From Aquatica leii (lineage: Eukaryota > Arthropoda > Insecta > Coleoptera > Lampyridae), in contig CM069437.1 in the NCBI GenBank assembly GCA_035610365.1, positions 30,709,507 to 30,773,506 of the forward strand: 64,000 nucleotides of DNA, written 5' to 3'. Position 1 is the stretch's first letter, and the number at the start of each line of letters is the position of its first letter. A program made the position numbers and the translations under genes. Positions 44,054 to 54,524 of this stretch are shown piece by piece. The notes under the pieces are model-generated. The model made no database searches. It had not been told where the DNA came from and was given only the letters and a program-made list of their open reading frames with translations.

Positions 44054-46588
44054 TTATCCCTTCTCCCCCCTTAACTTTTTCCTCCTGCTCCATACTTCCT
44101 CCATCCATTCCGCTTCTTTTCCGTTTTCATCTAAGATATTCACTGTCTTCATCACCTCTTCTCTTAGTTCCCTGCATCTCTTTCTCATGTGGTTCAGATC
44201 TTCCGTTTCTTCTCCACATAGCCTGCACAACTTTTCTGGTTCTTCCTTCCAATATTTGTTCCCTAACTCCTCGTTGCCACATCTGAACATTGCCACCATT
44301 TTTTTCCTTTTGTTGCTTTTAATCTCACTGTCTTTTAAATATTCCGGCACCCCTTCACCCTTGATATCTTTATAATTCCTATTATATCTGCTATCTTTTA
44401 TCTTTGTCCATCTTTCTTGTTTTTCTATGTCTCTATCTCTCCTTATTCTTCTCTTGTCTCTACCCCCTCTTCTTTTAATCTCTCCACTTTTTCACTCGCG
44501 TACCCGTTTCTTTTGTAATACTTTTCTCTGCCCTCCTACCCGTACTTCACTTTCCCTCCCTTTATCTCTATCCAACATTCTTGCAGAATTTTGCAATCTG
44601 TTCTTTCCTTCATTTCTTCCTCGTATTTTATTGCTCTTTTTCCTGTCTCAATCCTTATTTTTTCTATCTGTACCTCCTCTCTCACATTATACCCCGGTGT
44701 ATCCCTGTCCAATCCTAACACCCATCTCCAGTATTTTTCCTGTAGCCCCTCTACCTCCCTCCACTCCTTCCAGCCCCATATTTCCGCTCCATACATTACC
44801 ACCCCCTTTATTAATTTTTCGAATAGCAATTTTTTTTTTATATCCATCTTGAAAATTCTTTCCCCCACACCCCATACTTGTCCTATTAGCCTGTTTCCTT
44901 TCTTCACCCTTTCCTTTATGTGTTCTCCCTCTTTATTATCCTGTTTCATCGTGTAGCCCAGGTATGTAAATTCCTTCACTTGTTGCACTTTCTCATCACT
45001 CCATCTCCACTCCTCTCTTTTCTTTTCCCCCTCCTTTTCAGAAATATCATTATCTTTGTTTTCTCCGTGTTTACTTCCAATTCTTTTTTTTTTTCATATA
45101 TTTTTCTAGCGTTTTCATCATCTCTTTCATTTCCTTTTCCTCCTTAGCCACCAGCACTATGTCATCCGCATACGCCAACGAACATACGTTAGCTTTCCCT
45201 ACCACTATCCCTCCTGTCTGTTGTCCTTTCATTGTCTCTTCCAGATCCCCCGTATATACCGCCAACAGGCTTGGGCTCAGTGGACATCCCTGCCTCAACC
45301 CTCTCTTTGTTATGAATTTCTCACTCTCTTCCCCATTCACTTTAACCCTGCTTCTCGTTTCATCGTATATTTCCTCTATTCTTTGTATTAATCTTCCATT
45401 GATTTTTTTTCTTTTCATATATTCCCACAGCTTTTCCCTATTCACTTTGTCAAAAGCAGCTTTTAGGTCTACGAATAGTGCTACCATTTTCCCTCTTTTT
45501 TTTCTAGTTCTTTATTTGCTAAGTGTTTCATTATATATATATATATATGTTGTCTATCGCCCTTTTTCCTTTTCTGAATCCCGCTTGTCCGTCTGGTACC
45601 AAACTTCTTTCCTCTATTTCCTTCTGTAATCTTTCTTGCAGTATTGTCGCGTACAATTTGTATGCCGAGCTCAGTAATGTTACCCCTCTATAATTCTCGA
45701 CTTTCTTTTTTCCGCCTTTTTTATGTATTGGGCATATTATTCCCTCTCTCCATCCCTCTGGGAATCCTTCCCTTTTCCATATTTTGTTTATTATTTCCGT
45801 CATCCATTTTGCTACATTTTCTCCCCCGTATATCCACTCTTCTCCTTGTATCCCATCTTCTCCTGTCGCCTTTCCTTTTTTTATATTCTTTATCGCCTCT
45901 ATTACTTCTTCCTCCCTTATTCTATGCCTATCTCCTTCTTCTTGTCTTACTACCGCGTCTTTCCTTTTTTCTTTTTCCTGCTTTTGTTCTTCCCCTCCCA
46001 ACAGGTTCCGAAAATATATCTCCCATTCTTTAATTTTTATTCCCTTTGTAGCCCTGTTTTTTTCCTCTGCTTCTTTAGGTACTTCCATACATCTTCTTCC
46101 GTTTTTATTCCTTTAATCTGCTCCTCTTGTTTCTTTTTGTTTTCCTCCTTCTTTCTATCGCATGTTTTTTTGTATGTTTTTACTGCTTCTTTGTAATCTT
46201 CTTTTCTTTCTTCCCTTTTTCCACTGTCTTAATGCTCTTCTTGCCTTTTCTTTGCTTCCTTGTATTCCTTATCCCACCATTTCTTCCATCCAGTTTTCTC
46301 CCCCTTCCATTTTCTAAATCTGACTCTCTCTGTTGCTTTCTCCATCATCTCTCTCATTTCCTCTACATTTTCTTGTACTTCCTTCCCTATCCATACCGTT
46401 TTCCCTATTCTCTCTTTATATCTTATACTCTCTTCTGTCCACTTTTTTTTAGGTATGTACTTCTCCTCTTCCTCTCTCTCTTCTCTTTTCCTTCCTTCCG
46501 TTGTCAATTCCAGTGGTTGATAGTCTGACTCTACTCTTTCTCCCACCTTAAATGTCTTTACCTTTTCTGCGGCCTCTTCATTTGTCAT
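44054..46588 (-). pseudogene. LINE ORF2: reverse transcriptase and C-terminal zinc motif
   Basis: Reads leftwards. 46229-46588 is the linker after the endonuclease. 45531-46088 holds the RT N-terminal blocks: IKKGKATGEDGIQGE, GWREGIICPIHKKG, NYRGVTLLSSAYKLYATIL, LVPDGQAGFRKGKRAIDNI. It is cut by an AT microsatellite at 45532-45548. 45071-45487 has the catalytic core: FVDLKAAFDKV, RGLRQGCPLSPSLLAVY and SLAYADDIVLV, all with intact aspartates. 44536-44988 is the post-RT domain (VKEFTYLGYTMKQD, MYGAEIWGWKE). 44054-44350 carries CRLCGEETEDLNHMRKRC, a C-x2-C-x8-H-x4-C motif typical of the I/R1 group. At least four frame breaks separate these parts. Confidence 0.85.
45532..45548. repeat. AT dinucleotide microsatellite
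   Basis: A short (AT)n run interrupting the LINE reverse-transcriptase frame just after RAIDNI, translated there as alternating tyrosine and isoleucine. It is likely a later slippage expansion. Confidence 0.8.
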
Positions 46589-46718
46589 TACAAAATCTAT
46601 TATTGATTATCCCCTTCCTCCTATGTACGTAAATTCCCCCTTTCCATCATCTTCTCTGTTCCCGTTCATTATTTCCCACCCTTTTTCGTTGCACAATTCC
46701 AGCAGTTCCTCTCCCTCT

Positions 46719-47223
46719 TTATTTATCACCTTGTCCTTTGTTTGTCTCTTTCCCGTCCCTTTTCTTTCTTGTATTCCCCCCTATTCTTGCGTTGAAGTCC
46801 CCTCCTACTATTATCAATCCCTCTTCCCTCTCATCTATCATCTCTTCTAAGTTTTTTCTTGTCTCTTTCATTCTACTGCTATAAACCGTCACCACTTTTA
46901 TTTTTGTTTTTCCCCACTGCATGTTCCTTTCTACAACTCCTTTTCTTTGTTGCACTTTCTCCTTCTTTTCCTGGTTCAACCATTTTTCTTATTCCCGTTA
47001 TTATACCCCCCTTTGCTCTCCCTTTTTTCTTTTCTCTTTCTGCATGTTGCACCACCCACTCAAATTCCTCTGGCAACTCTTTTTCCCACCGTTCCCATTC
47101 TTTTTCTTCCATCCATGTTTCCTGTAATCCCACTACATCCTGTTCCTTGATGTACTTCCAGAAATCATGTTCCTTGTTTTTTATTCCTGCTACGTTCCAA
47201 AACAATACTCTCAGCTCACTCAC
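46719..47223 (-). pseudogene. LINE ORF2: apurinic-like endonuclease
   Basis: Two overlapping minus-strand readings. The first (46879-47223) starts MSELRVLFWNVAGIKNKEHD with DVVGLQETWMEEKEWE, the conserved N and E metal-site blocks. After a shift near 46960 the second (46719-46979) has KIKVVTVYS and LIIVGGDFNARIG with the catalytic aspartate and asparagine. The enzyme nicks target DNA to prime reverse transcription. Motifs are intact but the frame is not. Confidence 0.8.
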
Positions 47224-47348
47224 CTCCCCCGTGCTTCTGCCTTACTTTCTTTTTCTCCCTTCTTTTTCTTTTCTATTTCCATCTCTCATTATTCCTTTTC
47301 TTTGCCGTTTCGTCAACTTTCCCTCCTTTACCACCCCCTCTTTGCCCT

Positions 47349-48114
47349 TTAGTTTTTTGCCTTTTGGTTCCCCACTTTCTCTTCTCTTTCTCTGCACAGT
47401 CCCATATTCTTGTCGTTCCATATGTATCTGTCTCCGTCTATCTCCATTTTTCTGTTCCCTACCCATACTCTTTTTCCTTCCGCTCTTCTTTCCATCGCTA
47501 TGTTCATTATTTCTCTTTGCACTCTTCTTTCCTTCCATGTTAAATCGTGACTTATATATATTCTTGTATTCTTTAATTTCTTCTTCTCTTCCATTACCTT
47601 TTGTTTTTCCTCCCATCCTCCGATTTCCGCCACCACCATCTCATTTTCTTCTCTTTGTTTATTACTGTCACTTTTTCACCTCTACTTTTACATTTAATTT
47701 TTCTTCCAGCATCACTGCTAAATCTTTTTGTGGTTTTTCACTTCTCCACCCCTTTATCACGATATTATTTTTTCTTTTCCATCTTTCCTCGTCTTCCGCT
47801 TTTTCTCCAGTTTTTCTATTCTCTCCACCAGTTTCTCTTTTCTTTCTCCCACTTCTTTTCTCTTTCTCCCATTTCTTTTTCATTTCTTTGATTTCTTGTC
47901 TTATTCCTTGCATATTTTCTTCCATCTGTTTCATCATTTCTTTCATTAATTCTTTTAACTCCTCCATTTCTTTCCTTCCTCTTTCTGTTCTTGAGGTTTT
48001 TCCTTCATTCTCCTCCGATATCTTTTTAACGTCTGGTGATCTTATTGTTTTCTTTCCTCTTTCAAATATTTGTTGCCTTTCTCTTTCCTCTTCCTCTCTC
48101 TCTCTTTTATTCAT
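47349..48114 (-). pseudogene. LINE ORF1: coiled-coil nucleic-acid-binding protein
   Basis: Starts at ATG 48114. The first reading (47668-48114) is highly charged with heptad-like E/K/M repeats (ELKELMKEMMKQMEENMQGI), a likely trimerising coiled coil, then KRKNNIVIKGWRSE, the start of an RRM-like fold. After a shift near 47650 the reading 47349-47639 completes it (LKNTRIYISHDLTWKERRVQ, VWVGNRKMEIDGDRYIWN). This is the usual ORF1 layout of such LINEs: RNA binding and chaperone activity. Confidence 0.75.
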
Positions 48115-48284
48115 CCCTTTCCCCCTTTTGTTATTACTTATTATTTATTATTTATTTATTTTTTTTTAGTTATTTATTTAATTTTTTTTTATAATATTTT
48201 TTAAATTTATTGTTACTATGATTCTTCTAAAAAGTACATGTTTGTATTGTTTCTATTCTGTTTTTGATTTAATGTTGGAATTCC

Positions 48285-48760
48285 TGCGTGAGTAAAAACA
48301 ATGATTTGCGGCGTAATTTAATTATCTCAAAATTTCCAAATCTTTCAAAATTACAAAATAAAGATAAAGATTTGTTTGCTTATTGTCAACACTTAACAGC
48401 GCTTCATTCGGACCTTAACCGAAGATTTGAAGACATTCTTCACTTGGATATTTCCGACTCGGTGTTGAACCCTTTTTTGCAAGTAGTCAAACTCAGAACA
48501 CAAATACAGATTAATACACACTAACACTTCTTAAATTATTCACAAAGAAAAAGCTGAAACCAATGTTTAAACATGAATACGACAACTTTTGGTTATGAAA
48601 ACAAATCCCAATTTTGTATCCAGCATCATGAGTTATTGTACAGAAGCTGTTAATTGCTTTTCCCTCTTCTTATTTGGTAGAACGTGGAATCAGTACTCGT
48701 GAGGATTTACGGTTGCTACTCACAAACATTAAGTCGGACATAAATACACTCATAACATCC
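48285..48760 (+). pseudogene. hAT transposase, C-terminal part
   Basis: Resumes after the LINE with FPNLSKLQNKDKDLFAYCQH, LTALHSDLNRRFEDILHLDI then SDSVLNPF. After shifts it continues with LLFPSSYLVERGI near 48655-48690 and LRLLLTNIKSDINTLI near 48705-48755. In the SCAND3/ZBED5-like hAT group the end reads FP.SYLVERGFS......K.R..L.....LRLLLT.I.P.I; here the conserved dimerisation region (hATC) is recognisable but broken. Confidence 0.8.
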
Positions 48761-49014
48761 CATTAGGTTCATCCAAATCATCAAAAAAATTTTTTTTTTA
48801 ATTTTAAAACAAAAGTTATAATTTCAATAAACGCTTTTTAACAAAATGTTTTGTTTATATTTTATTTTCACGTCACCATTTACCATTCAACACATCAAAG
48901 TTAAATTTGTAATTCTTCTATTATGCATTTATGTAGTTTTTTCACTCAGGGGCCCGTGAGCAAATTTTGGCTATGAAAAGAGGTCTGTGGACCAGAAGAG
49001 TTTGGGAACCACTG

Positions 49015-49022
49015 TGCTAAAC
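49015..49022. repeat. Right 8-bp target-site duplication of the hAT element
   Basis: TGCTAAAC, identical to 36775-36782 and directly adjoining the right tip GGGAACCACTG. Confidence 0.9.
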
Positions 49023-50824
49023 AAAAACTTAGTGAAGGCGTAATTGCAGCAAATACCTTTAGCTGTTGTGACTAAAATTAGTATTTGTTTATATAAAAAA
49101 ACAACTAAATTATTAACTTAATTTGGCATAATGATAATACTACCACAACCATATCAAGTAATAAGGAAAGTAATTATCGATATGTTTTGCATAAAATAAT
49201 GTCGAACTACAATAGGTCGATGCTCCTAAGTGTTGCCGATAACAATTATAAAAACCGAAAAAAAAATATTTTCTAAATAATGTTATCTATAACGTGTGTA
49301 ACCATAATATAGTTGCAGGTATTATTAAAGTTAACGTTAACATTTATCTACGATAGAAAACCATTATGCATTGTTAATGTAAGTGCGTTTAAAAGCACTT
49401 AAAACGTTGATTATCATAAAAAATTCTTTTTAAAATGAATTATATTATAACAAAAATCTTTAAAACTAAACAACATTGATTAATGAAATTAATCAAAACA
49501 TTTTTTTAATTATTAAAGACGTTACAAAACAAACGTGTATTTAGATTGTTAAAAATAAACATATTAAAACTAAAATTTAAGTTACAGCAATTAGTTTAAA
49601 CATATTTAAAACTGTACAAAACAAAAATTTTCTAATTTTAAATTTAAAAAATTGCATTAAATTTGTTTTTAATTGTGTAAAAAAAAACCTGATGTCAATA
49701 ATATTAATTTTAAATTGTTTGTTAGCTAGAGTAAGACTTAAATGCCGGAAGTCGTTAATACGATGTCTTTACAACTTTTGATTAAGTGATTAACTTTTGA
49801 TTGCGTGTCTTATTTGTTGTTATTAATACACGTAACGCCGTTTATATCTACACAACCACAAACAAACAAAAATTAAATGTCAATATGTAATTTTCTTAAC
49901 TTAATAATTATTGTAACAATTTTAAATTATTTAAATATAAAATTTGTTATTCAAAGTATTATTTTTATTTTTATTCAATCCCTATACGTGAATTGAACAT
50001 ATCTTTTGTAATAATATACTTTAATAGTATAAAAATATATAAACTTTTAAACATGATACAAACGTGAACACAAAACAACATTTTTAAAATAGTTAACCAA
50101 AAACAAATATTTGATAAAATCGAATAAAGTTTTCAATACAAATTTTTAGTTTTTTTAAATGCGAGCTTTTTAGAATTAAGCGCTTATTGTTGACGAACGT
50201 GTTTGCGAAAACAATCAGTATCAACAAAACATGTACGCTTTTTATCAGTCGATTATATAACGTGTTATTAATTGACTATCTTAACTTCTTATTTTTGTTC
50301 AATTAGCACTATACAATGCAGTAAAAAATTTGTTCAAAAAATAAGAAATAATTTAAAAAGTATAAAAAAGAAAAAAAATTAATGATGATTAACAGTTTTC
50401 TACAATAAAATATGTCGAAAACCATTTATATGACGAAACATTTACTAATAAAAATTTATGAGCATAAGACTTAATTCTATAAATATGGCACAATTGTGTA
50501 TTTATTAATAAATAATTTACAGTTGAAATTTTTTTTGTAAAATAAACATTCGAGGTATGCTAAGAAATAGAAAAAATTACATATACGTGTTAATTATTTG
50601 TAACGTGCATAACGTAATAATTGATATTTTTCACTACGTTACTGTTAATTCAAACAATTTTTTCCTGATTAAATTTTACTGAAAATTACAAAACCAATTT
50701 TGACAAATTTCTTATAATACATAGTCGTTGTACAAAATTATGCTCTAAAAGAAAAAAAAGAAAAACAAGAAATGCACAAAAAAAATGGAAATGTATAATA
50801 GAAATAAACAAGATGTAATATAGA
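49023..50824. other. AT-rich stretch, no gene recognised
   Basis: About 1.8 kb of AT-rich DNA between the hAT and the next LINE, with no readable motif in any frame. Confidence 0.5.
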
Positions 50825-51244
50825 GGTTCTTTTGACACCCCACTCGGGGGTGCCAGGGTCCGGCCACCTACACACCCTTAGGCGTTGTATGTTTATAATC
50901 TGTTTTTCACCTTTCACGTCGTTTTTCGCACCAAAGTGTAACGGTTTCTTGCTTAACGGATAGAACTGTGTTCTGGCTAATCTATAGTATTTAAAAAACT
51001 GTTATCGGTACTTAAATAAAGTAAGCAGACACCTATCAGCTGTCGGACACTGATAAACATTTAGGCAGTAGTCGGCTGCTCCGATTACGTGTTTTTTTTT
51101 GTGGCGAGTAAATATCCGCTTAAGGCTTCGTTCGACACCAAGCGCAATCTTATCGGACTTAGATTTAAATTGTGATAATACGTTAAATTTTCACGCGTTA
51201 ACGAATTTGGAACCGATATACGAGGGGCGCAAAAAAAAAGAAAT

Positions 51245-51754
51245 ATGACGGAGATTAATAAAATAGAAAGAATGTTCGAGCAAATTCATGGAAATATGCA
51301 GCAATTAAATTCAAAACTAGATGCTGTAATGCAAGAAATAAAGCAAGTAAAAGAGGAAAAAATAATACTGCTTGAAAAATTGGCGGTGCAAGAAAAAAGA
51401 ATAAGTATGTTAGAAAGAGAAGTGAGAAAGAAAAACATTGTAATAAAAGGAATAAAGGACAACGAGCAAGAAAACGAGAAAGAAACGCAAGACAAAGTTA
51501 ATGCAGTAATACAGAAGACATGAATAAACTTTAACATAACAGAAGAATTAGATGAAGCAAGAAGAATTGGGAAATACAACGAAGGAAAAACAAGACCAAT
51601 AATGATTAAACTAATGAAAGAATCCACAAAAATGAATATTTTAAAAAACGCAAAAACACTAAAAGGCACAGATATCTGGATCGATGAAGATTATCCTAAA
51701 GAAGTACAAGAAGAAAAAAACAAGGGCATGAAAAAAGATACATTATTAAAATAG
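51245..51754 (+). pseudogene. LINE ORF1: coiled coil plus RRM-like region, one stop codon
   Basis: ATG 51245, 169 codons to TAG 51752-51754, interrupted only by a TGA at 51521-51523. The N-terminal half is a heptad-rich coiled coil (IERMFEQIHGNMQQLNSKLD and on). Then come KKNIVIKGIKDNEQEN, the start of the RNA-binding fold, and after the stop LDEARRIGK, TRPIMIKLMKES, ILKNAKTLKGTDIWIDEDYP, all typical for ORF1 proteins of this LINE group. Its end overlaps the ORF2 frame. Confidence 0.75.
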
Positions 51755-53496
51755 GAACGTGGAACATTAGAACACTATCAGAAACAGGTAAAATGGAAGA
51801 AATAGGTAGAGAAATGGAACGATACAAAATCAGTATATTAGCACTACAAGAGATAAGATGGGGAGGCGAAGGAAGAGTAGACAAAGCAAAATATTCAATA
51901 TTCTTTGGAGGAAATGAAAAACAGGGTCAACATGGTACGGCATTCATGATAGATAAAAAGATAAAGAACAAACTAATACAATTTAAAAAAATAGACGGAA
52001 GAATATCATATCTAAGAATTAAAAATGCAATAGCTAACATATCCCTTATAAATGCTTATGCACCCACAGAAGGAGCAGCAATAGAAGAAAAAGAAGTTTT
52101 CTATAACAAACTGCAAGAAAGTTGTGAAAAAATACCCAAACACGATACATTAATAGTATTAGGAGACTACAACGCAAAAATAGGAAGAGAAGATTTCATA
52201 AAAGACGTGGCTGGGAAAGAAACTATACACGAAATAACAACAGATAACGGCATGAGGTTATGTCACCTAGCAACAGAAATGGATATGTATATTATAAGTA
52301 CGAAATTTAAACATAAAAAAGAACATAAAATTACATGGAATATACCGGGAAAGAATAAAGGCAATCAAATAGACCATATTTTAATTAAAAAGAATAGAGA
52401 GAGAATGATTGATGATGTAAGATCATACAGAGGAACTAGCGTAGAAACAGATCACAACCTCGTTATAACAAAAATGAAACTAAGAATGGTTGAAGAAAAA
52501 CATAGACAAAATAAAAAGAAATGGGACAAAGACAAACTAGAGAAAGAAGAAGAAAAAAAGACATATGAAAATGAGATAAACAACCTACTACAGAAAGAGA
52601 ACAAAAAAGAAAGTTTAAAGGAAGAGTGGAATACAATTAAAAGAATTATTATAAAATCGGCAGAAAAGAAAATAGGAACAAAACGAGTTAAAAGTAGAAA
52701 TGGATGGTTTGATGAAGAATGCGAAAAGATAATAATGAGAAAGAGAGAGGCAAGAATAAACTGGATAAGAACCTGCAAGCAAGAACATTACGAGAATTAC
52801 AAGAGAATAAGAAAAGAAGGCGCAAAATTAATGACAGAAAAGAAACGTGAGTACGTTAACAAAATAATGGAGGAAATAAAGAATGATAATAAGAGCAATA
52901 CTAAGCTATACCAACAGTTAAGGAAGCACAAAAAGAAAAAAAACTTAACCGCAAACATAGACAGAAAGACCTGGGAAAATTATCTACTTGAAAAAACAAA
53001 AGAAGAAGAAACAGAACAAGAAGAAGAATCCCAAGATGAAGTTGAAGAGGACAATATAGAGATAAGAGCACCACAAAAACAAGAAATAGAAGAAATAATA
53101 AATAAGTTACAAAATCAAAAAGCGGCAGGAATAGATAATATATGTAACCAAATGTTAAAGTATGGGGGTAAAGAACTGAGAGAAAGATTATACGGAATAA
53201 TAAGTAAAGCATGGGAAACGGAAACAATACCGCAAGAATGGAAAATAGGAATTATTATACCAATACCCAAAAAAGGAGATCTAATGAAATGTGATAACTA
53301 CAGGCAAATAACACTACTGAATACCACGTACAAAATACTAACTACAATTATACAAAAAAGATTAAACCAATACACAGAGAAGACCATTGGTGAATATCAA
53401 AATGGATTTCGGCCAGGGAAATCAACAATAGAGGCCATCCATACACTTAGGCAAATTATAGAAAAAACGTACGAAAAGGTAATGAAATACATATAA
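51740..53496 (+). pseudogene. LINE ORF2: endonuclease and N-terminal reverse transcriptase
   Basis: The domain starts with IKIGTWNIRTLSETGKMEEI. This frame overlaps the end of ORF1, and its first ATG (51793) is already inside the endonuclease. Endonuclease motifs: LALQEIRWGGEGRVD, SLINAYAPTE, LIVLGDYNAKIG, KITWNIPGKNKGNQIDHILI and TDHNLV, all apparently intact. A long basic linker follows with NGWFDEECEKI. RT blocks: LQNQKAAGIDNICNQMLKYG, PQEWKIGIIIPIPKKGD, NYRQITLLNTTYKILTTIIQ, GEYQNGFRPGKSTIEAIHTL. It stops at 53494-53496 just before the first catalytic aspartate, which is in the next frame. It resembles proteins annotated as craniofacial-development-protein-2-like in insects. Confidence 0.85.
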
Positions 53497-54349
53497 TGTA
53501 TATAGACTTTAAACAAGCCTTTGATAGCCTTAAAAGAAAAATGATACTAAAAGATGCAAAAAACCAAGGTATTCCGAAAAAACTAAGAAGTCTAATTAAA
53601 ATAACCATGGAAAAATCAGAAGCCGTAGTACAAACACATGAAGGAACAACAAAGAAAATAGAAATAAAACGAGGGGTTAGACAAGGAAAAGTGAGCAAAC
53701 AAAAGAAGAAAAAGAAACGAAAATAGGGAAACATAAGTACAAAGTGATACAAAACTATAGATACCTGGGAGTAATAATAAATAATAAAAATGACAAAAGC
53801 ATAGAAATTGCGCAAAGAATAAAAGCCGGACATAACGCTTTCCATAGATACAAAGATATATTGAGAAGTAAACATATACGTAAGAAAACGAAACTTATGC
53901 TATACAAATCAGTTATAAGACCTGTAGTCACCTATGCCGGAGAGACCATATGCCTAACAAATAAAGATGAAGAGAAAACGAAGATATTTGAAAGAAACGT
54001 AATTAGAAAAATAATGGGACCTAAGAAAATCAACGGAGAATACAGAAGGCTCATGAATACAGAAGTGAATGAAATACTAGAAAACGAAACCATAACAAGA
54101 ATAATTAAAGCAAAGAGAATGAAGTGGTACAGACACGTGCAAAGAAGAGGAAACGAAGCGATTATAAAAAAAATCATGAAATGGAACCCACTTAACACTG
54201 GACAGAGAGGCAGACCTAAACTTCGCTGGGAAGATCAAGTAATAAATGACATAAAAAAAATGGGAATAACCAGAGCAAAAGAAAAGATGCAGGATAGGAA
54301 GGAATGGCAGAAAATTACAGAAAAAGCAAAGAAACACATCAACTTATAA
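53496..54349 (+). pseudogene. LINE ORF2: RT remnant with palm deleted, and post-RT domain
   Basis: After a frameshift, 53496-53726 reads MYIDFKQAFDSLKRKMILKD with the first catalytic aspartate, then EIKRGVRQG. Instead of LSPLLF...YADD the sequence jumps within a few codons to NYRYLGVIINNKND (53744-54349), so about 100 residues including the YADD active site are missing. The post-RT part is open to its end: SVIRPVVTYAGETICLTNKD, RNVIRKIMGPKK, AKRMKWYRHVQRR, GRPKLRWEDQV, ending HINL and TAA. Confidence 0.85.
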
Positions 54350-54391
54350 AAAAAAACAATAATAAAAAAAACAAGCAAACAAACAAGAAAT

Positions 54392-54471
54392 CATAGCAGA
54401 GTGACTAACTGCTATGTAAAACACATAAGTCAAAAGAGCTCAAATGAGCGGTTACAATTCCAAAATGGAAT
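54392..54471 (+). repeat. Three short hairpins in the LINE 3' untranslated region
   Basis: CATAGCAG/CTGCTATG (54392-54416, 8-bp stem, 9-nt loop), GCTC/GAGC (54438-54449) and ATTCC-(A)-TGGAAT (54457-54471) lie in series between the end of ORF2 and the next LINE fragment. Structured 3' ends are recognised by LINE reverse transcriptases, so these may be the template recognition site. Confidence 0.5.
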
Positions 54472-54524
54472 GTATAACCTTATATATCTATATAATATAG
54501 AGAATAAAAAGATTAAAATAGCAA

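Larger units (their letters stand above)
44030..48200 (-). mobile_element. I/R1-type LINE inserted in the hAT transposase
   Basis: A nearly complete non-LTR retrotransposon reading right to left: coiled-coil ORF1 (47349-48114), endonuclease (46719-47223), reverse transcriptase (45071-46088) and a C-terminal zinc-binding motif (44054-44350). It lies between the two halves of the hAT transposase. It is visibly purine-rich on its coding strand over its whole length, so the plus strand is C/T-rich and has few stops, which creates long false antisense readings. The exact ends near 44030 and 48130-48200 are estimates; no target duplication was resolved. Confidence 0.85.
36783..49014 (+). mobile_element. 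hAT DNA transposon, 12.2 kb with three nested insertions
   Basis: The left tip CAGCGATTCTCATAGTGGTC and the right tip, reverse-complemented, CAGTGGTTCCCAAACTCTTC are imperfect inverted repeats of the hAT type. They are bounded by identical TGCTAAAC duplications. Inside, a plus-strand transposase of the SCAND3/ZBED5-like hAT group survives at 43284-44020 and 48285-48760. The remaining length is accounted for by a Gypsy element (37186-41105), a mariner-like element (to 43238) and a LINE (about 44030-48200). Removing these leaves about 2 kb, a normal hAT size, although the N-terminal BED-finger region of the transposase was not found. The hAT must be the oldest of the four. Confidence 0.9.
50825..54520 (+). 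mobile_element. Near-full-length LINE (RTE/CFDP2-like) with an RT deletion
   Basis: Plus-strand non-LTR retrotransposon. The 5' untranslated region is about 50825-51244, GC-richer than its surroundings and opening with a CACCCC/GGGGTG hairpin at 50836-50852. ORF1 is at 51245-51754 and ORF2 from about 51740 to 54349. The 3' untranslated region is about 54350-54520 with three hairpins. It is the longest-open element in the window (one reading of 567 codons), so probably the youngest LINE here. The reverse-transcriptase active-site block is deleted, so it cannot transpose on its own. The 3' limit is uncertain because another LINE fragment begins at about 54525. Confidence 0.8.

Noticed and set aside
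46859-48169. A 436-codon open reading on the plus strand, and many other long plus-strand readings at 44.0-48.2 kb
   Set aside because: They are antisense to a well-supported LINE on the minus strand. The purine bias of the LINE removes stops from the opposite strand, and the predicted peptides are F/S/L/P-rich without motifs.
51286-54337. Minus-strand readings rich in F, S and I
   Set aside because: Shadows of the plus-strand LINE ORFs, which carry clear endonuclease and RT motifs.
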